Notes under the pieces: generated by a model
What the model saw: only the letters and a program-made list of their open reading frames with translations
What the model was told of the DNA's origin: nothing
The model's database searches: none
Assembly (NCBI RefSeq): GCF_041415945.1
Contig: NZ_JBGCUS010000001.1
Span: 3,472,001-3,536,000, forward strand
Reading direction: 5' to 3'
DNA from: Ancylobacter sp. IITR112
GTDB lineage: Bacteria > Pseudomonadota > Alphaproteobacteria > Rhizobiales > Xanthobacteraceae
Length of the DNA: 64,000 nt
Part shown: piece by piece, positions 42,652-52,614 of the stretch
How the letters are laid out: every line of letters starts with the position of its first letter
Numbering within the stretch: the stretch's first letter is position 1
Position numbers and translations under genes: made by a program

Positions 42652-43326
42652 ATGGATTCTCCCGCGCTCGATCTCTCCCAGGACCCCCGCCTCGACGGCG
42701 ACACGCTGCAGCAATGGGTGTTTCGCCGGCTGCGCCGTTCGGTCATGGCCGGCCGCTTTCCGCCCGGCAAGGCGGTGACGATACGCGGCCTCGCCGATGC
42801 GCTGGGCGTCTCCTCCATGCCGGTGCGCGAGGCGCTGCGGCGGCTGGTCGCCGAGCGCGCGCTGGTGCTGCTCGACAATCGCCGCGTGCGCGTGCCGGAA
42901 ATGACGGCGCGGCGCTTCGAGGAGCTGATGATGGCGCGCACGCTTCTGGAGACCGAAGCGGCAGCCCGCGCCCTCGCCGTGGCCGATGACGCCTTCATCG
43001 CCCGGCTCGACGCGCTCAACGCCGAATCCGACGCGGCGGTGGCCGCCGCCGACACCGAGGCGATGATCGAGACCAACCTCGCCTTCCACGGCGCGCTTTA
43101 TGGCGGGCGGGCGGACAATGTGCTGCTGCCGCTGATCGAATCGGTGTGGCTGCAGATCGGCCCGTTCATGCGCATGGCTCTGGCGGACCTTGAGACACAC
43201 TACCCCGTGGACCGCCACGCCGAGGCGCTGGCGGCGCTGCGCGCCCGCGACGAGCCGGCCCTGCGCCGCGCCATCGAGGCCGATATACGCGACGGCATCG
43301 GCCATCTGCTGGCGCAGCTCGGGTAA
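42652..43326 (+). CDS. GntR-family regulator with FCD domain
   Basis: A 224-residue FadR-type regulator. The winged helix is WVFRRLRRSVMAGRFPPGK, then TIRGLADALGVSSMPVREALRRL. The FCD effector domain follows (ARTLLETEAAARALA, ETNLAFHGALY with a metal-binding His, HAEALAALRARD). It converges on the PuuD-like gene 7 bases away, so it may regulate polyamine breakdown; that is inference. The ATG comes from the second codon set MDSPALDLSQD and has no strong ribosome site. Confidence 0.87.
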   Translation: MDSPALDLSQDPRLDGDTLQQWVFRRLRRSVMAGRFPPGKAVTIRGLADALGVSSMPVREALRRLVAERALVLLDNRRVRVPEMTARRFEELMMARTLLETEAAARALAVADDAFIARLDALNAESDAAVAAADTEAMIETNLAFHGALYGGRADNVLLPLIESVWLQIGPFMRMALADLETHYPVDRHAEALAALRARDEPALRRAIEADIRDGIGHLLAQLG

Positions 43327-43333
43327 AGACGCC

Positions 43334-44137
43334 TCAGCCCGCCGCCTTCAGCCGTCCGCCGCCCCGCCGGCGCTCGGCGGCTAGGCGTGCCGCTGCACCA
43401 AAGGCGGTGAAGATCCCGCTGGACAGCTTGTCCTCCCAGAAGCGCCATTCCGGGTGCCACTGGATCGCCATGTTGAAGCCCGGCGAATCCGGCACGCGGA
43501 AGGCCTCGATGGTGCCGTCCCCGGCCGTCGCCTCCACCACCACGCCCGGCGCCAGCGTTGCCACGCCCTGGCCGTGCAGCGAGTTCACCCGCCACGTCGT
43601 GTCGCCGGCAAGGCTCGCCAGCAGGCCGCCTTCGGTCAGCGCGACCCCATGAGCGGGCGAGTATTGGCCTTCGATGTCGAGGCTGGAATCCTCGCGATGG
43701 TCGAAGCGGCCGGGCTGCTCATACAGCTTCTGGAACAGCGTGCCGCCCAGCGCGACATTCATCTCCTGAAAGCCGCGGCACACGCCGAACAGCGGCACGC
43801 CGCGTTCCAGCGCCGCGCGGATCAGCGGCAGCGAGATGTCGTCGCGGTGCGGGTCGGCCGGCAGCGGCGGGTCGTGCGGCAGGTCGCCATAATGCTGCGG
43901 CCCGACATTGGACGGGCTGCCGGGCAGGAACAGCGCGTCCACCGCCTCCAGGATCTCGTCGACGACGATCCGCTCCGGCGCCATGGCGGAATCCACCGCC
44001 GAAATGGTGCCGGGGATGAGCACGGGCATCGCCTGAGCGCCGCGCGCCACCGCATAGATGTACTTTTCCGTGACGCCGTGGACGACATGGCCGTCCCTGG
44101 CCTTCACATCGCTGATCACACCGATAACCGGACGCAT
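43334..44137 (-). CDS. Gamma-glutamyl-gamma-aminobutyrate hydrolase family (PuuD-like)
   Basis: A 267-residue class I glutamine amidotransferase-like hydrolase. The nucleophile is Cys120 in FGVCRGFQEMN, and His228 and Glu230 in QWHPEW complete the triad. PGSPSNVGPQHY near residue 72 forms the oxyanion region. PuuD releases GABA from gamma-glutamyl-GABA in putrescine breakdown. CAGGAGAT precedes the ATG. The PuuB-like oxidase at 28451 could act upstream of it; no gamma-glutamylputrescine synthetase or aldehyde dehydrogenase is in the window. Confidence 0.9.
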   Translation of the reverse strand: MRPVIGVISDVKARDGHVVHGVTEKYIYAVARGAQAMPVLIPGTISAVDSAMAPERIVVDEILEAVDALFLPGSPSNVGPQHYGDLPHDPPLPADPHRDDISLPLIRAALERGVPLFGVCRGFQEMNVALGGTLFQKLYEQPGRFDHREDSSLDIEGQYSPAHGVALTEGGLLASLAGDTTWRVNSLHGQGVATLAPGVVVEATAGDGTIEAFRVPDSPGFNMAIQWHPEWRFWEDKLSSGIFTAFGAAARLAAERRRGGGRLKAAG

Positions 44138-44336
44138 AATATCTCCTGCGCTCTGCCCGGCAGATGTGGCGCGCCCTCCCGGCGGCTGTCAACGCCGCCT
44201 CCGTGCAGGTCCGTCCTGCGCCGGGCGCGGGCGCGCGTCCATCCGTCAGCGCCCGCCCGCGCCGCGAACGTTTCCGAGGATGATTCTTCGTGTATGAAGA
44301 GCCATCCCCTTCGCCCGCAGGCGCCGCCGGAACCCC

Positions 44337-45752
44337 ATGGTTTTTTCGTCCGTCACCTTCCTGTTCTACTTTCTGCCGGCGTTCCTGATCTGCTATTTCG
44401 CGACGCCGGGACTGCGTGCCCGCAATCTCGTGCTGCTCGCCTTCTCGCTGGTGTTCTATGCCTGGGGAGGGCTGGCCAATGTCGCGGTGCTCGCAGTCTC
44501 CATTGTCGCCAACTACCTGTTCGCGCTGCTGATCGACAGCCGCGCCGGGCCGTGGCGGCTGCGCATGCTGGCGCTGGCGGTGGCGCTGAATCTCGCCGGG
44601 CTGATCGCCTTCAAATATGCGGGATTCCTGGCGGAGAACCTCAACCTGCTGCTGCCCGCCGCCGCCCAGCTTCCGGTGGTGCATCTGCCGCTGCCGCTCG
44701 GCATCTCCTTCTTCACCTTCCACGCCATCTCCTATCTCGTCGACATCTATCGCGGGAAGGCGCGGGCCAATGGCCGGTTCGAGGAGATCGCGGTCTACAT
44801 CACCATGTTCCCGCAGCTCGTCGCCGGCCCGATCGTGCGCTATTCCACCATCGCCCATCGCATAAGGGCGCGGCGCACCACGCTTGGGCGGGTGTCGGCG
44901 GGGCTGCGCATCTTCGTCATCGGCCTGTCCTGGAAGGTGCTGATCGCCGACGAGGTGGCGCCGCTGGTCAGCGTGGTGTTCGACAACACCGCCGCCCCCA
45001 GCCTCGGCGAGGCCTGGATCGGGGTGAGCGCCTATGCGCTGCAGATCTATTTCGACTTCGGCGGCTATTCCAACATGGCGATCGGCCTTGCACTGGCCAT
45101 GGGGCTGAAATTCCCGCGCAATTTCAACCTGCCCTATGGCGCGCTCTCGATCACCGATTTCTGGCGCCGCTGGCATATGAGCCTGTCGAGCTGGTTCCGC
45201 GACTATGTCTACATCCCGCTCGGCGGCAACCGGAGAGGCCACCTGCACACGGCGCTGAATCTCTGGACCGTGTTCCTGCTCTGCGGCCTGTGGCACGGGG
45301 CGAGCTGGACCTTCGTCATCTGGGGTGTGCATCACGGCAGCTTCCTGGTGCTGGAGCGCACCCGCTTCGGCGCCGCCCTGCGCGCCGCGCCGCGCGTGGT
45401 CAATCATGCCTATGTGCTGCTGGTGGTGCTCACCGGCTGGGTCTGGTTCCGGGCGGAAAGCCTGCCGCAGGCGCTCGACCTGTTCGCCGGCCTCGCCGGA
45501 CTGAACGGGGCGGGGCCGCTTTCGGTCAATCTGCTCGCCGATCTCGAACCGGTGACGGTTATCATCCTGGTGCTGGCCTGGCCGCTCGCCATGTTCGGCC
45601 TGCCGCAGCCCGGCGCCAAGCGCCTGCCCCAGCGCCTGCGCCTCGCCCTTTACGGGTTCACCGACAGCGTGGTGGTGGCGGCGCTGTTCGCGCTGTGCAT
45701 CCTGTCGGTGGGGGCGGCGACCTATTCGCCCTTCCTGTATTTCCGGTTCTGA
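44337..45752 (+). CDS. MBOAT-family O-acyltransferase (AlgI/DltB-like)
   Basis: A 471-residue polytopic membrane protein starting MVFSSVTFLFYFLPAFLICY. Family blocks are LPLGISFFTFHAISYLVDIYRG near residue 120, MFPQLVAGPIVRY, SITDFWRRWHMSLSSWFRDY with the conserved Trp-His region, and the catalytic His in LCGLWHGASWTFVIWGVHHG. AlgI-like proteins pass acetyl groups across the inner membrane to a periplasmic transferase. The SGNH protein 13 bases downstream is that partner. Confidence 0.92.
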   Translation: MVFSSVTFLFYFLPAFLICYFATPGLRARNLVLLAFSLVFYAWGGLANVAVLAVSIVANYLFALLIDSRAGPWRLRMLALAVALNLAGLIAFKYAGFLAENLNLLLPAAAQLPVVHLPLPLGISFFTFHAISYLVDIYRGKARANGRFEEIAVYITMFPQLVAGPIVRYSTIAHRIRARRTTLGRVSAGLRIFVIGLSWKVLIADEVAPLVSVVFDNTAAPSLGEAWIGVSAYALQIYFDFGGYSNMAIGLALAMGLKFPRNFNLPYGALSITDFWRRWHMSLSSWFRDYVYIPLGGNRRGHLHTALNLWTVFLLCGLWHGASWTFVIWGVHHGSFLVLERTRFGAALRAAPRVVNHAYVLLVVLTGWVWFRAESLPQALDLFAGLAGLNGAGPLSVNLLADLEPVTVIILVLAWPLAMFGLPQPGAKRLPQRLRLALYGFTDSVVVAALFALCILSVGAATYSPFLYFRF

Positions 45753-45765
45753 GGGGAGGGCGAGC

Positions 45766-46887
45766 ATGCCGCTGCTGATGGCCTTTCGCCGCTGGTGGGC
45801 GCTGTTTTTCGTCGCGCTTCTCACCCTGCCGACCATCGGCCTCGTCGCGCCCGACATGCCCGGGCCGATGCGCACCGTGCTGGAACCGGAAGTGCGGTGG
45901 TGGGAGCACGCCTCCGAGCGGCTCGATCCCTATATCAACAACAGCTTCGGCTTCCGTGGCGCGGTGCTGGCGGCGCATCAGCGCTATCTGCGCTTCATCG
46001 ACGCGCCGCAGGGCGAGCGGGTGCTGCAGGGCGAGAACGGCACGCTGTTCATCCGCGACAACCATGCGCTGGAACAATCCATCGGCCATCTCGTCCGGCC
46101 GGAGATGATCCGCGCCTTCGTCGCCTATGCACGGTCGCTCGACGATCAGGTGAGCGCGCTGGGCGGGCGGTTCGTGGTGCTCATCCCGCCCAACGCGCAT
46201 ACGGTCAACCTGGCCGAACTGCCCGCCTATGCCCGGCGGCAGAAGCAGACGCCGACCGAATATGACCTCATTGCCGCCGCCCTCGCCGCCGACAAGGTGC
46301 CTTTCGTCGATCTGCGCCCGCTGCTTGCCGCGGCCGGCGCGCAGGGGCGCACCTATTTCCGCTATGACACGCACTGGAACGAGCGCGGCGCGCTCATCGC
46401 CTTCAACGCCGCGATGGCGGCTGTCGGCCGGCCGGATCTCGAAGTCGCCGCCAGCGCGGCGCTCGGCCCGGCGGCCGTCAAGCCGGGCGGCGATCTGCTG
46501 CGTCTTGGCGGCCTCGACCACCGCGATCCGCCCGACCAGCGCTATCCCTGGCGCGCGCCCTTCACCAAGCCGGAAAACCTCGCCCCGATCCCCGGCCTCG
46601 TGCAAGGACCCGAGAACAAGGTCTTCATCACCGAGGCGGCCACGACCGGCCATGCCGGGCCGCGCATCATGGTAGCGGGCGATTCCTTCACCCAGAGCTT
46701 CTGGGCCGGATTGCTGGCGGCGCAGAGCTCCGCTTTCGTGTGGACGCACCATCAGGGCTGCCAGTTCGACCGCGGCCTGATCGACCGCTTCCGGCCGGAC
46801 ATTCTCATCTACGCCCCCACCGAGCGCTTCGTCCCCTGCCAGAAGCGCCCGCTGTCGGAGATCATCACCACGGACGGCGCGCGCTGA
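45766..46887 (+). CDS. AlgJ/AlgX-like SGNH O-acetyltransferase
   Basis: A 373-residue membrane-anchored periplasmic protein. The N-terminal helix WWALFFVALLTLPTIGLVAP is followed by the AlgX/AlgJ SGNH domain. GDSFTQSFW holds the Ser nucleophile, and YDTHWNERGALIAFN holds the Asp-x-His pair. The presence of all catalytic residues suggests an active acetyltransferase. With the MBOAT protein it forms a minimal polysaccharide O-acetylation pair; the polymer is not identified, and no glycosyltransferases lie nearby. GGGAGGG precedes the ATG. Confidence 0.87.
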   Translation: MPLLMAFRRWWALFFVALLTLPTIGLVAPDMPGPMRTVLEPEVRWWEHASERLDPYINNSFGFRGAVLAAHQRYLRFIDAPQGERVLQGENGTLFIRDNHALEQSIGHLVRPEMIRAFVAYARSLDDQVSALGGRFVVLIPPNAHTVNLAELPAYARRQKQTPTEYDLIAAALAADKVPFVDLRPLLAAAGAQGRTYFRYDTHWNERGALIAFNAAMAAVGRPDLEVAASAALGPAAVKPGGDLLRLGGLDHRDPPDQRYPWRAPFTKPENLAPIPGLVQGPENKVFITEAATTGHAGPRIMVAGDSFTQSFWAGLLAAQSSAFVWTHHQGCQFDRGLIDRFRPDILIYAPTERFVPCQKRPLSEIITTDGAR

Positions 46888-46979
46888 CCGGCCCCGCGCG
46901 CCCCGGCGCGCTTGCCGCCCGTGGCCAGCCCGCCCTAGAAGACAGTGCCGACCTCCCTCCCCGCCCCGACAACACGCTG

Positions 46980-47522
46980 ATGTCCGCCATGCCCCTTTCC
47001 CGCGACGACCTTCTCGCCCGGCTTGCCGAACTCGGTATCGCCACCACCACGGTCGAACATCCCCCGCTGTTCACGGTGGAGGATTCGCAGGCGCTGCGCG
47101 GCGACATTGCCGGCGGCCACACCAAGAACCTGTTCCTGAAGGACAAGAAGGGCAACCTGTTCCTCGTCGTGGTCGAGGAAGAAGCCCGGGTCGATCTGAA
47201 GAACCTGCATGTCGCGCTCGGCGCGGCGAGCAAGCTCTCCTTCGGCAGCGCCGAGCTGCTGGAAGAGGTGCTGGGCGTCAAGCCCGGCGCCGTCACCGCC
47301 TTCGGCCCGGTCAATGACCGGGATGGCCGCGTCACCGTGGTGCTCGACGCCGAGCTGATGGCGCATGAGGTGATTAACTGCCACCCGCTGGTGAACACCG
47401 CTACCACCACCATCGCCAGCGCCGACCTTATCCGCTTCCTGCGCGACACCGGCCATGAGCCGCGCGTGCTGGCGGTGCCCCGGCGCAGCGAGGCGGAGCA
47501 ACCCGCCACCACCGAGAGCTGA
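46980..47522 (+). CDS. YbaK/ProX-type Ala-/Cys-tRNA(Pro) deacylase
   Basis: A 180-residue trans-editing deacylase. The N-terminal LFTVEDSQALRGDIAGGHTK has the ligand loop, FLKDKKGNLFLVVVEEEARVD is the central strand pair, and GSVTAFGP-like GAVTAFGPVNDRDG is the family signature. It removes misacylated amino acid from tRNA(Pro). ATG 46980 opens MSAMPLSRDD; a second ATG three codons later is possible. It precedes the thioredoxin-TPR gene in the same direction. Confidence 0.9.
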   Translation: MSAMPLSRDDLLARLAELGIATTTVEHPPLFTVEDSQALRGDIAGGHTKNLFLKDKKGNLFLVVVEEEARVDLKNLHVALGAASKLSFGSAELLEEVLGVKPGAVTAFGPVNDRDGRVTVVLDAELMAHEVINCHPLVNTATTTIASADLIRFLRDTGHEPRVLAVPRRSEAEQPATTES

Positions 47523-47609
47523 TTGCCCCGTTGCATTCGCGGCGCGGCAGACCATTTTAGACCCCGAGCCCGAGACCCGACAGCACCTGCCCTATTGCGA
47601 GGACGACCC

Positions 47610-48536
47610 ATGTTGCTGAACCAGCCCTCCTCTCCCGCCGCCCCGGGCGGCGCGCCGGCCGGCGACGATGTGGTGATCGACGTCACCACCAAGAGCTTCA
47701 TGAAGGACGTGGTCGAGGAATCGCGCCGCCGCCCGGTGCTGGTGGATTTCTGGGCGCCCTGGTGCGGCCCCTGCCGCCAGCTCACCCCGATCATCGAGAA
47801 GGTGGTGCGCGCCGCCAAGGGCAAGGTGCGCCTCGCCAAGATGAACACGGACGAGCACCCCGCCGTCGCCCAGCAGCTCGGCATCCAGTCGCTGCCCACC
47901 GTCTATGCCTTCGTCAACGGCCAGCCGGTCGACGGCTTCATGGGCGCGCAGCCCGAAGCCCAGATCAAGGCGATCGTCGACAAGCTGATCGCCGCCTCGG
48001 GCGGCGGCAATGACATCGCCGACATTCTCGCCAGCGGCGACGCGGCGCTGGCTGAGGGCGATCTCGCCGGGGCGGCGGAAATCTTCGCCGCCGTGCTGGG
48101 CGAGGAGCCGGAAAACCTCGCCGCCATCGCCGGCCTCGCCCGTACCGAGCTCGCCGCCGGCAATCTCGAACAGGCGAAGGCCACCCTCGCCCTCGCCCCT
48201 GCCAGCGCCGCCACTGACAGCGCCATCACCGCCGTGCGTGCCGCCATCGAGCTGGAAGAGGCCGCCAGCGCGCTCGGCGATGTGAAGGAGCTGGAAGCGA
48301 AGGTCGCCGCCAACCCGCTCGACCATCAGGCCCGCTTCGATCTCGCCGTGGCGCTGAGCGCGCGCGGCCGGCGCGAGGAGGCGGTGGACCATCTGCTCGC
48401 CATCGTCCGCAAGGATCGCGGCTGGAACGATGACGGGGCGCGCAAGCAGCTTGTACAGTTCTTCGAGGCCTGGGGCCCGACGGACGAGCACACGCTCAGC
48501 GGCCGCCGCCGCCTGTCCTCGCTGCTCTTCGCCTGA
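47610..48536 (+). CDS. Thioredoxin-TPR protein (CnoX/YbbN-like)
   Basis: A 308-residue protein. The thioredoxin domain lies at about 20-130 with active site WAPWCGPCRQL (Cys52, Cys55) and cis-Pro in SLPTVYAF. A helical TPR region (about 150-290) is Ala/Glu-rich and ends LVQFFEAWGPTDEHTLSGRR. This architecture is that of CnoX/YbbN, a redox-sensing co-chaperone with the GroEL/DnaK systems. GAGGACGACCC precedes the ATG. The LON-domain gene follows after 54 bases. Confidence 0.9.
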   Translation: MLLNQPSSPAAPGGAPAGDDVVIDVTTKSFMKDVVEESRRRPVLVDFWAPWCGPCRQLTPIIEKVVRAAKGKVRLAKMNTDEHPAVAQQLGIQSLPTVYAFVNGQPVDGFMGAQPEAQIKAIVDKLIAASGGGNDIADILASGDAALAEGDLAGAAEIFAAVLGEEPENLAAIAGLARTELAAGNLEQAKATLALAPASAATDSAITAVRAAIELEEAASALGDVKELEAKVAANPLDHQARFDLAVALSARGRREEAVDHLLAIVRKDRGWNDDGARKQLVQFFEAWGPTDEHTLSGRRRLSSLLFA

Positions 48537-48590
48537 CGCCGGCGGGGCGTTTCCCCGCCCCCGACGTGCCGCACGAGAAACCGGAACGCC

Positions 48591-49268
48591 ATGGCGATCA
48601 ACAAGCCCTATGCCGGCCCCTCGGAGCTGGCGCCGATCCTCCCGCTCTTCCCGCTGGAAGGGGCGCTGCTGCTGCCGCGCTGCCAGCTTCCGCTCAACGT
48701 GTTCGAGCCGCGCTATGTCGCGATGATCGACGCGGCGCTGGCCAGCCACCGGCTGATCGGCATCATCCAGACCGCGCCGCAGCAGCCGGCGCTTGCCGTG
48801 CCCGGCGCGCCCGACATTGTCGGCGTGGGCTGTGCCGGCCGCATCACCGAGATCGCGGAAAGCGGCGATGGCCGCTATCTGCTCAATCTCAGCGGCATTG
48901 CCCGCTTCCGGGTGGTGGCGGAGGTGGATTCCGGCACGCCGTTCCGCCAGGCCAAGGTCGATTACACACCCTTTAGCGACGACTTCACGCCCAATGCCGG
49001 CGCCGATGCGGTGGACCGCGCCCTGCTGCTGCGCACGCTGGCGGATTATCTCGACGCCAACCAGCTCGAAGCGGACTGGAAGAGCATCAAGGACGCGCCC
49101 AATGAGGCGCTGGTCAACGCGCTGGCGATGATGGCGCCGTTCGGCCCGCGCGAGAAGCAGGCGCTGCTGGAGGCGCCGAACCTCGCCGCCCGCGCCGAGA
49201 TGCTGATCGCCGTCACCGAGATGAGCATGGCCCGCACCGGCGGCGAAGGCGACGGCACGCTGCAATAG
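48591..49268 (+). CDS. LON peptidase substrate-binding domain protein
   Basis: A 225-residue stand-alone Lon N-terminal (PUA-like) domain, without ATPase or protease parts. Typical are ILPLFPLEGALLLPRCQLPLN near residue 15, FEPRYVAMIDAAL, GIIQT, and a Leu/Ala-rich helical C-terminal half. Such proteins are common beside thioredoxin and Trm112 genes in this group; function is unproven, perhaps binding unfolded protein. It converges on the RND gene with a palindromic repeat between. Confidence 0.88.
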   Translation: MAINKPYAGPSELAPILPLFPLEGALLLPRCQLPLNVFEPRYVAMIDAALASHRLIGIIQTAPQQPALAVPGAPDIVGVGCAGRITEIAESGDGRYLLNLSGIARFRVVAEVDSGTPFRQAKVDYTPFSDDFTPNAGADAVDRALLLRTLADYLDANQLEADWKSIKDAPNEALVNALAMMAPFGPREKQALLEAPNLAARAEMLIAVTEMSMARTGGEGDGTLQ

Positions 49269-49310
49269 CGGCGGTCCCCTACTCCTCACGCGCGCTCTCG
49301 TCTGTTACCT

Positions 49311-49394
49311 CATGGCCGGGCTTGACCCGGCCACCCAGACTTTCTCACGCGGCCGCAGAGATACGGCTGGGTCCCCGGGTCAAGCCCGAGGATG
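49311..49394. repeat. Dispersed palindromic repeat of the GGCTTGACCCGG type
   Basis: A 28-base left arm (49311-49338) and right arm (49367-49394) are imperfect inverted repeats. The central CGGGCTTGACCCGG pairs exactly with CCGGGTCAAGCCCG, and CCCAG closes the loop side. Elements with this pattern are, to my knowledge, common between genes of Hyphomicrobiales. It lies between convergent genes and could fold to end transcription on both sides. It is a different family from the repeats at 1097 and 32853. Confidence 0.8.
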
Positions 49395-49413
49395 AGGGAC
49401 GATCGGACCCCTT

Positions 49414-52400
49414 TTACTCCGCCGCCAGCGGCGGGCGGGGGGTTGAGTGCGGGCCGGCATCCACCGCGTGCAGGCCCGGGCGCGCGCCCGGCACGCTGCC
49501 GGGCTCGTCGGGCTCGTCGCGCGCGCCGATGAAGCGGCCGAAGATACGCCCGGACAGCCGGCCGAGATCGTCCATCAGCGTGAACACCGCCGGCACGAAG
49601 ATCAGCGACAGCAGGGTGGAGGCGAGCAGGCCGCCAATCACCGCGATCGCCATCGGCGAGCGGAAGTCGCCGCCTTCGCCAAGCCCCAGCGCCGAGGGCA
49701 TCATGCCCGCCGCCATGGCGATGGTGGTCATGATGATGGGCTGCGCGCGCTTGCGCCCGGCCTCGATCAGCGCCGTGGTCCGCTCCACCCCGGCATGCAC
49801 CGCCTCGATGGCGAAATCCACCAGCAGGATCGCGTTCTTGGTGACGATGCCCATCAGCATCAGGAAGCCGATCACCACCGGCAGCGTCATGGCGTTGTTG
49901 GTGAGCAGCAGCGCGATGAAGGCGCCGCCCACCGAGAGCGGCAGCGCGACCAGGATGGTGATCGGCTGCAGCACATTGGCGAACAGCAGCACCAGCACCG
50001 CCAGCACCATCATCACGCCAGCCATCATCGCCGTGGCGAAGCCGCCGAACACCTCGCCCATGATCTCGGCGTCGCCGGATTCCTTCAGCACGATGCTGGA
50101 CGGCATGTTCTTGGCTGCCGGCAGGGCATAGACCTCCGCCAGCGCCTCGCCGAGCTGGGTGTTACCGGCGAGGTCGGCCTCGATCGCCACGCGCCGCGCG
50201 CGGTCATAGCGGTCGAGGCTGGACGGGCCGGTGCCGAAGGAAATGTCGGCGACCGAGAGCAGCGGCACCGAGGCCCCGGAAGCGGTGCGCACTTTCAGCG
50301 TCTCGAAGGTGGAGAGATCGCCGCGCGCCCGCTCGTCGAGCTGCACCCGGATCGGCACCTGGCGGTCGCCGGCGGAGAATTTGGCGAGGTTCTGCGACAC
50401 GTCGCCCAGCGTGGCGATGCGCACGGTCTGGGCGATGTCCGACACCGAGACGCCGAGCGCCGCCGCCTCGGCGAGCCGGGGCACCACGCGCAGTTCCGGC
50501 CGCTCCAGCGCCGCCGAGGTCTGCACATTGGACAGGCCCTTCACCTTCTCGCGGATCTCGCGTTCCAGCTCCAGCGCCTTCGCCTCCACCTCGGCCCCGT
50601 CCGAACCGGAGAGGATGATGGTGAATTCGCGCCCGCCCGGGCCGGCGCCGCCGGAGGCGCCGAAATTGAAGCGCAGGTCGGGAATGCGGGCGATTTCGTC
50701 GCGCAGCCGCATTTCGAACTGCTTCTGCGTCGCCGCGCGTTCGGCGCGCGGCACCAGATTGACGATGATCGTCGCCTTGCGCACCTCGCCGCCGCCGCTG
50801 GCCGGCCCGTCGGTGGAGCCGGAGCCGGCGGTGGCGAACACGCTCGCCACTTCGGGCTGGGCGTTCAGCGTGTCGGTCACCTCATCCACCACGCGCCGCG
50901 TGGCTTCCAGCGTCGCCCCTGGCGGCAGTTCCAGCGCCAGCACGGAGCGGGACACGTCGGAATTGGGAATGAAGCCGGAGGGCAGCAGGGTGGAGAGCCA
51001 CATCGAGCCGATGAACAGCAGGATGCCCGCCGTCACCGTGAGGAAACGGTGGCGGATGGAGCGGCGCAGCAGCCCGATATAGGCGCGCATCATCCAGCCA
51101 TCGGGCGTTTCCCGGTGGCCGTGATCGCGCATGAAATAGGCGGCGAGCATCGGGGTCAGCAGCCGCGCCACCAGCAGCGAGAACAGCACCGCCACCGCGA
51201 CCGTGATGCCGAACTGGCGGAAATACTGGCCGGCAATGCCGCCCATGAAGCTGACCGGGAGGAACACCGCGACGATGGTGAGCGTGGTCGCCACCACGGC
51301 GAGGCCGATCTCGTCGGCGGCGTCGATCGCCGCGCGATAGGCGGATTTGCCCATGCGCATGTGACGCACAATGTTCTCGATCTCGACGATGGCGTCATCG
51401 ACGAGAATGCCAGTCACCAGCGTGACGGCGAGAAGGCTCACCCCGTTGAGCGAGAAGCCGAGCAGGTCCATCACCCAGAAGGTGGGCAGGATGGACAAGG
51501 GAATCGCCGTCGCGGTGATGATGGTGGCGCGCCAGTCGCGCAGGAACACCATGACCACGATCACCGCCAGCACCGCGCCTTCCATCAGCGTGTGCATGGC
51601 CGAGGTGTAGTCGGCCTCGGTGTATTTCACCGTGGAATCGATCAGGGTGATATCGACTTCCGGGTGGCGCTTTTCGAGGTCCAGCAGCGCCTTTTCCGCG
51701 TTCTCGGCCACCACCACGTCGGAGAAGCCCTTGGCGCGGTAGATGCCGAAGGCGACCACAGGCTTGCCGTCGAGCCGGGCGAAGATGCGCGGCTCGGCGG
51801 CGCCATCGGTCACGGTGGCGAGGTCGGCGAGGCGCACATAGCGCGTGCCGCCGCTCCCGCTGGCCGGCAGCGAGATGCGGGTCTCGGCAAGGTCCTCCAC
51901 CGTTGTGGCGCCGCCCAGCGTGCGCACGGACTGCTCCTGCGTGCCGATTTCGCCGCGCCCGCCGGCAAGGTCGACATTGGTGGCGGCGAGCTCGCGGTTC
52001 ACGTCGGCCGCCGTCACGCCCAGCGCCGCCAGCTTGTCGGGATCGAGGGAGATGCGGATCTCGCGCTCCACCCCGCCCTCGCGCTTGACCTGCGCCACGC
52101 CGCGCACGCCCTGCAGCGCGCGCACCAGCGTGTCGTCGACGAACCAGGACAGTTCCTCCGGCGTCATCGCCGGGGCGGAAGCGGCATAGGTGACGATGGC
52201 CATGCCTTCGACATCGACCCGCTGCACCAGCGGTTCCTCGATATCCTGCGGCAGTTCGGTCCGCACCTTGGTCACCGCGTCGCGCACATCGTTCACCGCG
52301 CGGTCGACCTGCGTTTCGAGCTGGAACTCGACCACGGTGAGCGAGGTGCCCTCGGTGATGGAGGAGGTGATGTGCTTCACCCCCTGCACGCCGGCGATCG

Positions 52401-52614
52401 AGGTTTCGACCACTTTCGTCACCTGCGTTTCCAGCTCGCTCGGCGCCGCGCCGGGCTGGGTGATGGTGACGGAGACGATCGGCACGTCGATATTCGGCAT
52501 GCGGGTGATCGGCAGCCGGTCGAAAGTGTAGAGGCCGATCGCGGTCAGCACCACGAACAGCACGATGGAGGGAACCGGCTTGCGGATCGCCCAGGCGGAG
52601 ATGTTGAGAGCCAT
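49414..52614 (-). CDS. RND efflux pump, inner-membrane transporter (HAE1/MdtB-like)
   Basis: A 1066-residue RND transporter. [20 protein letters not shown] is helix 1, the first periplasmic part begins [21 protein letters not shown], and [24 protein letters not shown] carries the proton-relay Asp pair in helix 4. A second repeat occupies the C-terminal half. It probably exports hydrophobic drugs or metabolites with the HlyD-like adaptor and an outer-membrane channel encoded elsewhere. Its ATG overlaps the adaptor's TGA (TGATG). Confidence 0.93.
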   Translation of the reverse strand: MALNISAWAIRKPVPSIVLFVVLTAIGLYTFDRLPITRMPNIDVPIVSVTITQPGAAPSELETQVTKVVETSIAGVQGVKHITSSITEGTSLTVVEFQLETQVDRAVNDVRDAVTKVRTELPQDIEEPLVQRVDVEGMAIVTYAASAPAMTPEELSWFVDDTLVRALQGVRGVAQVKREGGVEREIRISLDPDKLAALGVTAADVNRELAATNVDLAGGRGEIGTQEQSVRTLGGATTVEDLAETRISLPASGSGGTRYVRLADLATVTDGAAEPRIFARLDGKPVVAFGIYRAKGFSDVVVAENAEKALLDLEKRHPEVDITLIDSTVKYTEADYTSAMHTLMEGAVLAVIVVMVFLRDWRATIITATAIPLSILPTFWVMDLLGFSLNGVSLLAVTLVTGILVDDAIVEIENIVRHMRMGKSAYRAAIDAADEIGLAVVATTLTIVAVFLPVSFMGGIAGQYFRQFGITVAVAVLFSLLVARLLTPMLAAYFMRDHGHRETPDGWMMRAYIGLLRRSIRHRFLTVTAGILLFIGSMWLSTLLPSGFIPNSDVSRSVLALELPPGATLEATRRVVDEVTDTLNAQPEVASVFATAGSGSTDGPASGGGEVRKATIIVNLVPRAERAATQKQFEMRLRDEIARIPDLRFNFGASGGAGPGGREFTIILSGSDGAEVEAKALELEREIREKVKGLSNVQTSAALERPELRVVPRLAEAAALGVSVSDIAQTVRIATLGDVSQNLAKFSAGDRQVPIRVQLDERARGDLSTFETLKVRTASGASVPLLSVADISFGTGPSSLDRYDRARRVAIEADLAGNTQLGEALAEVYALPAAKNMPSSIVLKESGDAEIMGEVFGGFATAMMAGVMMVLAVLVLLFANVLQPITILVALPLSVGGAFIALLLTNNAMTLPVVIGFLMLMGIVTKNAILLVDFAIEAVHAGVERTTALIEAGRKRAQPIIMTTIAMAAGMMPSALGLGEGGDFRSPMAIAVIGGLLASTLLSLIFVPAVFTLMDDLGRLSGRIFGRFIGARDEPDEPGSVPGARPGLHAVDAGPHSTPRPPLAAE

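Noticed and set aside
46888..46915. GC-rich hairpin after the AlgJ-like gene as a terminator
   Set aside because: The stem is short and no T run follows it.
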